This document shows positions 1-8,350 of a stretch of 64,000 nucleotides of DNA, piece after piece. Within the stretch, counting starts at the first letter, position 1. Each line of letters begins with the position of its first letter. A program made the position numbers and the translations under genes. The stretch is from JAJPKK01 sp963702755 (GTDB lineage: Bacteria; Pseudomonadota; Alphaproteobacteria; Rhizobiales; Xanthobacteraceae): assembly GCA_963702755.1 (NCBI GenBank), contig CAVPDZ010000010.1:186001-250000 (forward strand). Reading direction: 5' to 3'. The notes under the pieces were generated by a model, which did no database searches, was not told the DNA's origin, and saw only the letters and a program-made list of their open reading frames with translations.

Positions 1-490
1 GGCGGTGATGACGGCGATCCACGTCACGATGGATATGAAGGCGAGGAGCTTGCCTGTGATCCGGATCGGCTTGTGATCGGCATCGGGCCGACGCAGCACC
101 GCAAGATCGATCCACCGCACCAGGATCAGCGCGAGCACGACCAGCGCGAGCTTGAGATAGAACAGCGGATTGGTCAGCGCCTTCGTCGGATAAGCGATCA
201 CCAGCAGGACCCCGGTGATCACGTTCACCAACAGCGCAAGCCGCATCAGCGGAAAGAAGCGCTCCAGCGGCTTGAGCGGCACTCGCGGCGCAAAACCGAG
301 CACGCGCAGGTCGATCGCGGTGCTGGTGCCGGCAAGGAAGCCCATCCCGATCGTGTGCAAGGTGATGATCGCGGGAAAGGCGAAGATCAACTCCGATCCG
401 CGAATCCAGTTGCTCAGCTCACCGTTCTCGATCCAGGCGAGAAAACCATTCTGGATCCAGGCGAGAAAAGCGTCCACGCTTGGTTCCCAT
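1..490 (-). CDS. small integral membrane protein, C-terminus beyond window edge
   Basis: An open frame of about 163 codons runs on the minus strand from an ATG at 490 to the window edge, so the C-terminus is missing. It has four hydrophobic segments (roughly residues 35-53, 77-98, 106-124 and 146-161), so it is an inner-membrane protein. It resembles small four-helix membrane proteins of unknown function; I do not recognise a specific family. Residues 9-24 contain a tandem octapeptide, FLAWIQNG followed by FLAWIENG, from a 24-bp direct duplication at about 426-472. No clear ribosome binding site distinguishes this ATG from others nearby. The next gene downstream of its start (bicupin) lies on the same strand, ending at 533. 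Confidence 0.6.
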
Positions 491-532
491 GATGCCGGTT
501 CAACAACGGTGAGCTAAACTCGCGAGCCAAAC

Positions 533-1735
533 TCACGCCGCGGGGGGCGCACGATAAAGGGCGTCTTCCATGTGCGAGGCGACGCCTTCGCGACGCAGCG
601 TCTCCTCGTATTCCTTGCGCAGGAACGGGTCCTCGAGCCAGTACGGAATGGCGGTGCCGCCTTCAGTCACGTCGATGGCGCCCTCGTCGGTGTCCTTTTC
701 GCCCGGGACGCCGGCCTTGTCCTTGCGGTGGTTGTTGGGGCCGTACCAACCGATCAGGCGCAGCGGATCGCGGCCGGTGCCGAAATGGGCGTGGAACCAG
801 TCGCCGCCGTAAGGCGCCGCGGTGACAATGCCGACCGGCTCGTAGTCCTGACGGAAAACCTCGTTCTCCTTGCCGTCTTTCCATGGCGTCATGCCGATCG
901 AGCGCGGCCACGTGTAGGTATAGCCCTTGCCCTTGATGCAGACGAGCACCGCGGCCGACGCGTGCGCATGAGCCTTGGAGTAGCGGCCGGTGACGTGCTC
1001 GCCGACGAAGCCGTAGAACACATTGCCAGCAAGGTCGGGCTCGACCCGCTTGTAGCCGGGTGAACGGCGGTTATCGAGATAGAGCTCGGCGTTGAAAATG
1101 TCCGGGATCAGATTGGTACGCCGCGAGGCAAGGCCGCGCAGGCGATCGGGCACGATCTCGTCCTTCGGCTTGAAGAAGTCCGCGCTGCCGTCGAACCGCG
1201 ACGGGAAAGTGACCGGACAATTGAAGATCCAGTCGCGGTCGCGGAAGATGTTCATCACGTTCGGCGCCGTCGAGGCGACGAGGATCAATGCCGGCGTCGA
1301 TGCGGCGTTGATGATGCGATGCCAGCAATTGAGCGGGATCGAAAACATCGACCCGCGCTGCCATTCGAAGCTGTGCGGCTTCTTCTGGTCGTCGGTCCAC
1401 ACCTCGGTGGTGCCGCGACCTTCGACCACCACCATGATCTCCTCGTACATGTGGCGTTCGGGATTAAGCGCCCCCGCGCCTGGCACCTCGATGACGTAGC
1501 AGCCCCATTTGCCTTCGGTGCCGTAGAGCTGGATGAAGGTGCCGTTGCCGCCCATCCGGTTCCAGCGCTTGAGCGGCATGTCCTGCACGCGCCGCACGCC
1601 GATGCCGCGATAGATCGGGATGCCCTGCTCCAGCATGTACTCGTCGTAGGGCGTGTTCGGCCGCTTCCAGCTGCCGTAGCCGGCATTCTTGGTGCCCTGC
1701 GGCTCGTGCCAATGCTCGCCCGTAATGTCGTGCAT
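533..1735 (-). CDS. bicupin domain protein
   Basis: 400-residue cytoplasmic protein with no signal peptide. Two cupin barrels are visible: one around residues 95-160 with an HMYEEIMVVVEGRG core and a later CWHRIIN, and a second around 255-345 with HAHASAAVLVCIKGKG and GDWFHAHFGTG. The conserved His residues fit a mononuclear metal site of the kind used by gentisate dioxygenase-like and isomerase-like bicupins; the substrate cannot be read from sequence. The start is set by a GGGAGG ribosome site 5 bases upstream of the ATG. It is divergent from the amidohydrolase at 1916 across a 180-bp spacer containing a triple short repeat, so the two may be co-regulated and act in one catabolic route (inference). 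Confidence 0.8.
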   Translation of the reverse strand: MHDITGEHWHEPQGTKNAGYGSWKRPNTPYDEYMLEQGIPIYRGIGVRRVQDMPLKRWNRMGGNGTFIQLYGTEGKWGCYVIEVPGAGALNPERHMYEEIMVVVEGRGTTEVWTDDQKKPHSFEWQRGSMFSIPLNCWHRIINAASTPALILVASTAPNVMNIFRDRDWIFNCPVTFPSRFDGSADFFKPKDEIVPDRLRGLASRRTNLIPDIFNAELYLDNRRSPGYKRVEPDLAGNVFYGFVGEHVTGRYSKAHAHASAAVLVCIKGKGYTYTWPRSIGMTPWKDGKENEVFRQDYEPVGIVTAAPYGGDWFHAHFGTGRDPLRLIGWYGPNNHRKDKAGVPGEKDTDEGAIDVTEGGTAIPYWLEDPFLRKEYEETLRREGVASHMEDALYRAPPAA

Positions 1736-1808
1736 GTTTGTCCTCCCGGCGGCTGTGCTCGCAACATTGTCGACGCAACCTCCGCGATGCACAAGGGCGT
1801 TGGCTTCG

Positions 1809-1845
1809 GATCGACCCTCCCGATCGACCTTCCCGATCGACCCTT
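1809..1845. repeat. triple 12-13 bp direct repeat in divergent promoter
   Basis: Three adjacent copies of a unit reading CGATCGACC plus a CT-rich tail (first copy GATCGACC) lie between the divergent bicupin and amidohydrolase genes. CGATCG is itself palindromic. Position between two divergent starts makes an operator array possible, but there is no regulator gene beside it. Confidence 0.5.
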
Positions 1846-1915
1846 GGCGACGCGCGCGGAAAGGATCATGCTGTGGACAATAACGATACGGAAGAACGAT
1901 ACCGGGAGGAACCTC

Positions 1916-3373
1916 ATGAACGCGATGACGCGGCGGGCTTTGCTCGGCCATACGGCTGCCGTTGGAGCGGCCGCTTTTGTAACGGGCGGCGGAGCGCCGT
2001 CTGCTCATGCTGCCCCCGCGAAGGCGGCGCAGCGAAGCGGCCCCGTCGGCCCGCTGCCCGCACGCGGCGAATTCGTCATCCGCGGCGCCTACGTGATGAC
2101 GATGGACCCCGCGCTCGGCGACATTGCCGGCGGCGACGTCCATGTGAAGGACGGCACCATCGTCGCCGTCGGCAAGGCGCTCAAGGCGCCCGGCGCGACC
2201 GTGATCAGCGGCGAGCGCATGATCGCGCTGCCCGGCCTCGTCGAAACCCACTGGCACATGTGGAACACGCTGCTGCGCGGCTTTTCCGGCGACCGCCACG
2301 AGGAGAGCTATTTTCCCATGGTGTCGGCGATCGGCAAGTTCTGGACCCCGGCCGAGACGCATCTCGGCACGCGGCTCGGTGCCGTCGAGGCGATCGAGTC
2401 CGGCATCACCACGGTCCACAACTGGTCGCACATGCTGCCGGCGCCGGAATTTGCCGACGCGGAGCTGCAGGCTCTCGCCGATACCGGCATTCGTGCCCGC
2501 TTCTCCTACGGCTGGTCGCCGCTGCTCGCCGAGACCCAGCCGTTGCCGCTCGCCGACATCGAGCGGGTCCACAAGGACTGGGCGAAGTTCGCGAACGGCG
2601 GCCTCATCCATCTCGGCCTCGGCTGGCGCGGCATGTGGCGGTTCGGCAAGCCGTCGCCGGAAGCGGTCTACCGGCGCGAGTTCGAGTTCGCGCGGAGCAT
2701 CGGCATTCCGATCTCGCTCCATGTGCCCGGCGTGCGCAACGCGCCGAAGGTGGTCGAGATGCACAACAAGGAAGGCTTCCTCGGCAAGGACGTGCTGATC
2801 GCGCACGCGACCTGGGTCACGGCCGACGAGATCAAGATGCTCAAGGATGCCGGCTCATCGGTCAGCCTGTCGCCCGTGACCGATGCGCGCGTCGGCTACG
2901 GTTTCGCGCCGACGACCGAACTCATCGACGGCGGCGTCAACTGCTGCATTTCGATCGACACCACCGCGGTGACCGGGACCTGCAGCCTGTTCGAGAACAT
3001 GAAGTATCTCGTCAATCTGGAGAACGGGCGGTTCGGCACCGAATTCAAGATGCTGCCGCGCAAGGCGCTGGAACTCGCGACCATCAACGGCGCTCGCGCG
3101 CTGGGTTTGGCCGACCGCATCGGCACGCTCACGCCCGGCAAGCGCGCCGACCTCATCACGGTCTCGACGCGCGGCGTCAACATGGGCGTGCTCAGCGATC
3201 CGGCGCATCTGGTGGTGGAGGCGGCAACGCCGGCGAATGTCGACACGGTCGTGGTCGACGGCCGCATCCTCAAGCGGCAGGGCAAGTTCACGTACATCGA
3301 CACCGATCGCCTGACCGACGAGACCGGGGCCGCCTTCAACTCGCTGCGCAAGCGCGCGAACTGGCGGGTGTAG
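1916..3373 (+). CDS. Tat-exported amidohydrolase (ATZ/TRZ-like deaminase/hydrolase)
   Basis: 485 residues. The N-terminus MNAMTRRALLGHTAAVGAAA is a twin-arginine signal, so a folded metalloenzyme is exported to the periplasm. The metal-dependent amidohydrolase barrel follows: HWHMW (residues about 112-116) matches the HxH first metal site, SLHVPG gives the third His, IAHATW the fourth, and SIDTT the catalytic Asp. The C-terminal GLADRIGTLTPGKRADL segment is characteristic of the cytosine deaminase/atrazine chlorohydrolase branch. A GGGAGGA site sits 6 bases before the chosen ATG. Export is less usual for this branch, which is mostly cytoplasmic. Substrate unknown. Divergent from the bicupin. 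Confidence 0.87.
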   Translation: MNAMTRRALLGHTAAVGAAAFVTGGGAPSAHAAPAKAAQRSGPVGPLPARGEFVIRGAYVMTMDPALGDIAGGDVHVKDGTIVAVGKALKAPGATVISGERMIALPGLVETHWHMWNTLLRGFSGDRHEESYFPMVSAIGKFWTPAETHLGTRLGAVEAIESGITTVHNWSHMLPAPEFADAELQALADTGIRARFSYGWSPLLAETQPLPLADIERVHKDWAKFANGGLIHLGLGWRGMWRFGKPSPEAVYRREFEFARSIGIPISLHVPGVRNAPKVVEMHNKEGFLGKDVLIAHATWVTADEIKMLKDAGSSVSLSPVTDARVGYGFAPTTELIDGGVNCCISIDTTAVTGTCSLFENMKYLVNLENGRFGTEFKMLPRKALELATINGARALGLADRIGTLTPGKRADLITVSTRGVNMGVLSDPAHLVVEAATPANVDTVVVDGRILKRQGKFTYIDTDRLTDETGAAFNSLRKRANWRV

Positions 3374-3417
3374 CGCGGCGGTGTCAGTCCTTGCCCGCGG
3401 CGGCGGGCAAGCCGCCC

Positions 3418-3991
3418 TCACCACCAGCTGGGTTTCGGCTCCGGCGGATACACCGGCTTTGCCGGAACGAAGCCATTCCGGTTCGGCATTTCGACCTTCG
3501 GCAGACTCTTGGCGTCCATGACGTCGGTCTCTCCGATGATGCCGTTCCGATAGAGGAGAAACGCGACCACCGCGTAAACTTCGTCGTGGGTGAGCGATCC
3601 CGGTTTATTGGCGGGCATAGCGCGGTTGATATAGTCCCACGCGATCGTCGGATACGGGTAGTAACTGCTACGCGGCCCTTTCCGTCATCTTTAAACGGTC
3701 CGCGAAGCGGGTTGCCGGGACTGCCGAACACCAGACGCCGCAGGACGCCGCTTTCCCCGTTCTTGCCGTGGCATACCTCGCACCGCTTGGCGAAGATCTT
3801 CGGCGCCTTCCTTTGCGGTTCCGTGCCCGGGCGGGAGTTGCTTTCCCTCCGGGCCGACCATGAAGTCAAAGCTCTGGATTTCGTCCTGGCTCAGCGGCGT
3901 GCCCACATTGTAGTTGCGGCGACTGGGCGAGCGCCGTCACCGGTGCTGCCAGGATCATCAGCGGCACGAGGACATTAAGAGAACATCGCAT
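3418..3991 (-). pseudogene. soxD: SoxD-type monoheme cytochrome c, frame broken
   Basis: Partner cytochrome of the SoxC sulfur/sulfite dehydrogenase just upstream. Reading across frames gives a signal peptide from ATG 3991 (MRCSLNVLVPLMILAAP), then NVGTPLSQDEI, a CEVCHGKNG heme site, and a C-terminal stretch with WDYINRAMPANKPGSLTHDE and PKVEMPNRNGF that is typical of SoxD. At least three single-base shifts interrupt it (near 3920, 3805 and 3660). The ATG overlaps the soxC stop, which implies translational coupling. Only one CxxCH is present, whereas Paracoccus SoxD has two. The coding sense on both sides of each shift is good, so sequencing error is as likely as decay. Confidence 0.75.
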
Positions 3992-5268
3992 TCTGCACGC
4001 TCCCGTCGCGGGCCACCTTCCAGGGTTGAATGGCATTGATGTGAATGGCGCGTGACGGCGGTTTTTTCCGCTTGCTCCTCGCGGTGATGCCCCAGTTCTT
4101 TTCAAGCTCCGCGAGCGACGGCTGAACTTCGTCGAGTTCATCCGTGCAGCGCGACATGGAGCACCGCCTCTTCTCCGTCCCAAGCCCAGTCAAAAGTGAA
4201 CCGGGTATGCGCCTGCGGAAGCACCGGCGCCTGAAGCTTCGCTTCCTTCCAGCTCTTGCCGCCGTCGGTCGTGATAGTCGACCTCTTCACACGCCTCCGC
4301 CGGACCAGGCCAAGCCAGTGATCTCGGACATATCCCTTGCTGGGAATCGTCAGTCCGCCTGAAGGCCGCGTAATCACGGATTTCGGCGCCAACTGGAAAT
4401 GGTACCAGCGCGATTTGCCGCCGAGATCGGCGCGCGGGATGGAGTGATTCATGCGATTCATTCCAGGCATGTAGGGCTGGTCCACCACCTTGATATGTTT
4501 CAGGTACTTCACGCTGAAGGGCGCTTCCCAGCCGGGAACGATCAGCCGGATCGGGTAACCCTGCTCGATGCGCAGCGGCTCGCCATTCTGGCCGTAGGCG
4601 ATGAGGACATCCTCCATGGCCTTTGCCATCGGAAGGGTGTGAGAGAACTTGCCAGGGTCGGCCCCTTCCGAAACCAGCCAGCTCGCCTCTTTTTTCAGGC
4701 CGACTTCGTTCAGCAACACGGACAGCGGCACGCCGGTCCATTCGCTGCAGCTGGTCATCCCGTGGATGTATTGGACCGGCAGGCCCATGTTCTGATTGTC
4801 GGCGCCATGGATCATGGGAGAGCTGTTGGCGTGGCACTCCAGGAAATGAATCCGGGTCACGGACGGCAGGCGCTTGAGCTCGTCCATCGAGAAACTCAAC
4901 GGACGGTCGACCAGGCCGTGGATGGTGAGGCGATGCTGCTGCACATCGATCTCGGGGAAGTGGGACGCGTGGTACTGCACGAAATGCAGCGAAGCCGGCG
5001 TGATGATGCCGGCGTAATCCTGTAGCGGCGTGTAGTAGGTGATGTGATCGACGCTAAATCGGGCTCCGCGGCGCGACAGCTCGCGGTGGTCGTGGGGATC
5101 CCTGGCTTGCGCTTCAGGCTTTGCCGGCGCCTCAGACTTGGCAGCTTCGGGTTTGCCTGACTGGCCTTTCGCGGCCCACTCCGCCCCGACGCCTGCACCG
5201 GCGGCCACACCGGCCACCGCAGCTGCCTGCTTCAGGAACCGCCTACGGCCGGATCCATTGTTATCCAT
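3975..5268 (-). pseudogene. soxC: SoxC-type sulfite/sulfane dehydrogenase, Moco subunit, frame broken
   Basis: Periplasmic molybdopterin oxidoreductase that with SoxD removes electrons from sulfite or protein-bound sulfane. The N-terminus GRRRFLKQAAAVAG is a Tat signal. The oxidoreductase domain contains IHFLECHANSSP with the Moco-binding Cys, and HGMTSCSEWTGVPLS; the dimerisation domain starts near SVITRPSGG. The frame is lost around 4265-4345 (an extra C after GTC, then compensating shifts) and again near 4165, after which RCTDELDEVQPSLAEL and NAIQPWKVARDGSVQNA complete the expected C-terminus in another frame. A GGAGGCGACC site precedes ATG 5268. It follows a diheme cytochrome c and precedes soxD. 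No soxXYZAB genes lie in the window. Confidence 0.83.
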
Positions 5269-5408
5269 GGTCGCCTCCGTGATCCCGATTTTTCGATTGG
5301 TTTTGATTTGGTTTTGGGCCAACTCTCTCCAGCCAGCCAATGTCATAATGTCCGGTCAAACCGACAGCCTGTCAACGGGAAGCGCGTTTGCGACTCCGCC
5401 GGCGTCCC

Positions 5409-6035
5409 TCACAGGCCGGAGAGGTAGCGCGCCATCGTCTCCCGCTCGGCGGGCGACATCGCCTCCATGATCCTTGCCATGTCGGGACTGTTGGTCCGCT
5501 CGCCGTCGGCAAAGCGGCGCATGGCCTCGACCAGATATTCGTACCGTTGGCCGGCGAGCCGCGGCGCCGGCAGGCCGCCGGCCAAATTCTGCTGATGGCA
5601 CGCCTGGCATACGGCGACTTCGGCGGGCGCCGAGGTGGCGGCAGCTTTGGTGGTCTGCGCCGGCCAACTCTTCTTGGCGAAGTACGTGGCTGCAGACCCA
5701 AGTTCACCCTCTGTGAGCGCTGTCGCCATCCACATCATGACCTCGTTGTTGCGATCGCCGCTGTGGAAGTCGCGCAGCTGCTTGAGGAGATAGTTTTCCT
5801 GCAGGCCCCAGATGATCGGCGTCGCCGCGCTTTTGGGGATGCCGTTGTCGCCGTGGCAGGTGTTGCAGACGAGCAGCTTGGCGCCGAGGATGGCCTGGGC
5901 CTCGGCGGCATTGCCCGGCGTCGCCAGCGCCGGTCTCTCGACGGCATGCGCCGGCGCCGCATTCTCGGCGGCATAGGCCGGCGCGATGAGAACGACCAGA
6001 ACACCTAAGACAGTCGGAAGGCGATTGATGATCAT
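5409..6035 (-). CDS. diheme c-type cytochrome (c4-like)
   Basis: 208 residues. The signal peptide MIINRLPTVLGVLVVLIAPAYA directs export. Two heme sites, CNTCHGDNG and CQACHQQN, sit in duplicated halves with downstream Met residues in MMWMATAL and MEAMSPAE, as in the c4 family. It lies between the 2Fe-2S subunit gene and soxC on the same strand, so it may carry electrons from either enzyme. The start at 6035 is preferred because the signal peptide begins there; an upstream ATG at 6140, overlapping the previous stop, would add a charged extension. Intact frame. Confidence 0.85.
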   Translation of the reverse strand: MIINRLPTVLGVLVVLIAPAYAAENAAPAHAVERPALATPGNAAEAQAILGAKLLVCNTCHGDNGIPKSAATPIIWGLQENYLLKQLRDFHSGDRNNEVMMWMATALTEGELGSAATYFAKKSWPAQTTKAAATSAPAEVAVCQACHQQNLAGGLPAPRLAGQRYEYLVEAMRRFADGERTNSPDMARIMEAMSPAERETMARYLSGL

Positions 6036-6140
6036 GTTCACGCTGCCATCGTTCGAGTGTCCGCAGAACTTGAAAGCATGCCGGCGTCGGGCTCGCGGCG
6101 CAAGGTGGCTCGTGCCTCGGTGCGGTGCTCTGGCGTTCAT

Positions 6141-6608
6141 TCAGATCCGCCCGCCGGCTTGCGCCGCTTTGAGGATCGCGCGAACGATCCGGTTGTGGGT
6201 GCCGCAGCGGCACAGATTGCTCGCAAGCGCGAGCCGCACTTCGGCCTCGCCGGCCTGCGCATTGCGGTCGAGCAGCGCCTTGGCCAGCATGATCATGCCG
6301 GGAATACAGTAGCCGCACTGCACCGCCTGTTCCTCGATGAAAGCGGTCTGCAGCGGATGCGGCCGCTCGGCGGTGCCGAGACCTTCGAGCGTCGTCACCT
6401 CCGCTTGTCCGAGCGCGCCGATTGGCGTGACGCAGGAGCGCACCGGCGCACCGTCGACCAGCACCGTGCAGGCGCCGCATTGGCCAAGCCCGCAGCCGAA
6501 CTTCGCGGCATTGAGCCCGAGATCGTTGCGCAGCACGTAGAGCAGCGGCGTGTCCGGCTCGGCCGGAACACCGTGCACTTCGCCGTTCACCTTGAGGCTG
6601 ATCGCTAT
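6141..6608 (-). CDS. 2Fe-2S small subunit of a molybdenum hydroxylase, apparent ATA start
   Basis: About 155 residues of the xanthine oxidase-family iron-sulfur subunit (IorA/CoxS type). CGLGQCGACTVLVDG is the plant-type ferredoxin cluster and CGYCIPGM with CRCGTHNR the second cluster. It carries electrons from a molybdopterin subunit toward the cytochrome encoded next. No ATG, GTG or TTG occurs in frame near the expected N-terminus; homologous residues begin right after an ATA codon at 6608 which has GGAG nine bases upstream. Either ATA is the start or the base is an error for ATG. No molybdopterin large subunit is adjacent, which is unusual for this subunit. Confidence 0.8.
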   Translation of the reverse strand: MAISLKVNGEVHGVPAEPDTPLLYVLRNDLGLNAAKFGCGLGQCGACTVLVDGAPVRSCVTPIGALGQAEVTTLEGLGTAERPHPLQTAFIEEQAVQCGYCIPGMIMLAKALLDRNAQAGEAEVRLALASNLCRCGTHNRIVRAILKAAQAGGRI

Positions 6609-6667
6609 GACACCAAACTCCGCTTGAAGAGCAACCGCTCCGGCTTCGGGGTGGCGTATCGCTCGCT

Positions 6668-7441
6668 TTACTTCACGCGCAGCAGTTCGAACCGCACGTT
6701 GCTGTCGAACTGGTTGATGGTTTCCTTGCCCGAGTGCGGATCGTACTGGCTCTGGCCGGGCTTGCGCAGGTAGCGCGTCGCGAGCGTGGCGCGGGTCGAC
6801 GCATCGATGTCCTTCTTGCAGTTCTGCTTGATGAACACGCCCGCGACCGGCGTCTCGCCGGGCTCGGCCGGCAGGTCCTCGCATTGCCAATCCTCGCGGC
6901 CGAAGCGCGCGTTGAGGAAATTGCGCAGCAGATAGGCCTCGTCGCGATCGCCGGTCGCGTCGCGCGGATCGGTCACGATGCGCAGCCCGCGCACGATGCC
7001 GTCCTCGCCGAACAGCACGGAGACGTTGATCGGAAAGCCGTAGGTCTTGGTGCCGATATATTGTTCCATCTGCGGCGCGAGGTTGTTGGCTTTGGCCCAG
7101 TATTCGAGCTCGTCGTCGTAGCGGAAATAGACCTCGCGCAGCCCGCTCGGCTCCGGCCGGCAGCGGCGAAAATCCTTCCACGCGGTGAGCGGCGTCGACG
7201 GCGGGCCGCCATTGGTGCCGCAGGCATAATCGATGTAGTCGTCCGGCAGGTCGGCGACGGGCTGGCCGAGCTTGATGTCCCAGATCTCGTGTCGCACCGG
7301 CCGCTCGCCTGCGTCCGGTCGTGCGCCGCCTTGCGCATGGACCGCGGGCGAGCCGGCAAGGCCTGCCGCGAACGCAATGATAGTCGCGACGACAACGCCG
7401 GCAAACAGGGAGGGCGCGTGCGCCCGCAGGGGTCGGTCCAT
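6668..7441 (-). CDS. secreted protein of unknown function
   Basis: 257 residues with an N-terminal hydrophobic segment (about 11-36) ending in a VHAQ-type cleavage site, so it is exported. The mature part is acidic, contains DIKLGQPVADLPDDYIDYACG and four Cys that could form disulfides (ACG, RRC, WQC, QNC), and has no motif I can name. A GGGAG site lies 8 bases before the ATG. It is the first gene of the minus-strand run ending in soxD, 59 bases ahead of the 2Fe-2S gene, and is divergent from the pentapeptide-repeat gene. Function unknown; context suggests a role with the periplasmic oxidoreductases. Confidence 0.7.
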   Translation of the reverse strand: MDRPLRAHAPSLFAGVVVATIIAFAAGLAGSPAVHAQGGARPDAGERPVRHEIWDIKLGQPVADLPDDYIDYACGTNGGPPSTPLTAWKDFRRCRPEPSGLREVYFRYDDELEYWAKANNLAPQMEQYIGTKTYGFPINVSVLFGEDGIVRGLRIVTDPRDATGDRDEAYLLRNFLNARFGREDWQCEDLPAEPGETPVAGVFIKQNCKKDIDASTRATLATRYLRKPGQSQYDPHSGKETINQFDSNVRFELLRVK

Positions 7442-7516
7442 GGAGGTCTCCCGGCGCGCTTTGGCGGCGCCTTCAAACGTGCCATCATATTGGTCGAGGA
7501 AACGGAATCAAAGGTC

Positions 7517-8293
7517 ATGTCGTACAACAGAGTTTCAACGGCGTGCGTCGCCACGCTTGCGCTGGCGCTTTGCCTCGGCACAACCGCCGCGTTCGCGCAA
7601 GGCGAGGCGGAGTTCCTTGCCGGCGCCTCGAAGGCCTGTCCGAAATGCGCGCTCGAGAAAGCGCCGCTGAAGCGCCGCGATCTCAATGGTGCCGATCTCG
7701 CCGGCGCCGATCTTGCGCGCGCGGTGCTCCACCGTTGCAAGCTGATCGGGGCTGATTTCACCGGCGCCGTTCTCACCGGGGCGAACTTCAACAAGACCGA
7801 TCTCAAGAACGCCAAGTTCGGCAAGGCGAGCGCCGCCGGCGCGATGTTCTACGAGTCCGACATGAGCGTCGCCAATCTTGCCGGCGCCGATCTCACCGAT
7901 GCCAAGATGGGTCGCGCGCGGCTCGTGCGCGCCAACCTCGACAATGCCAAGCTCAACGATGCGATCCTGATGGGCGCGCGCCTCGACGACGCCTCGCTGC
8001 GCGGCGCCGAGCTGATGCGGGCGAACCTCCTCAACGTGACGTTGCGCGGCGCCAATCTCGAAGGCGCAAACCTCGAGGATTCCGGGCTCATCGATGCGGT
8101 GATGCGCGATGCCAATCTCAAGGGCGCGCATCTCTCGGGCGCCGATCTCTTCGGCGCCGATCTCACCGGCGCGAACCTCACCGGTGCCGATCTCTCCGAG
8201 TCGCGCCTGTCGCGCGCGATCCTGACCGACGCCAAGCTCGACGGTGCCAATCTCAAAGGCGCGCTGATGCCGGACGGCACCGTGCACGACTAG
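7517..8293 (+). CDS. secreted pentapeptide-repeat protein with CxxC N-terminus
   Basis: 258 residues. The signal peptide (about 1-27, ending AFAQ) is followed by a short segment with ACPKC (about residues 38-42). From there to the C-terminus there is an almost unbroken series of about 35-38 A(D/N)LXX pentapeptides (for example GADLAGADLARAV), predicting a right-handed quadrilateral beta-helix. Most characterised members are cytoplasmic DNA mimics; secretion and a thioredoxin-like CxxC are less usual. It is 57 bases upstream of the PQQ dehydrogenase on the same strand, so it may be a scaffold or accessory of that enzyme (inference). Start set by the signal peptide and GAGGAAACGG upstream. Confidence 0.85.
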   Translation: MSYNRVSTACVATLALALCLGTTAAFAQGEAEFLAGASKACPKCALEKAPLKRRDLNGADLAGADLARAVLHRCKLIGADFTGAVLTGANFNKTDLKNAKFGKASAAGAMFYESDMSVANLAGADLTDAKMGRARLVRANLDNAKLNDAILMGARLDDASLRGAELMRANLLNVTLRGANLEGANLEDSGLIDAVMRDANLKGAHLSGADLFGADLTGANLTGADLSESRLSRAILTDAKLDGANLKGALMPDGTVHD

Positions 8294-8350
8294 CGCGCGC
8301 CCGTTGCGATAAGCGGGACCGGTTCAACGGCCCGCACAGGGAGGACAGTC

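Noticed and set aside
7517..8293. Quinolone-resistance type (Qnr) pentapeptide protein
   Set aside because: It has a signal peptide and lacks the loops of Qnr; it is exported and cannot act on gyrase.
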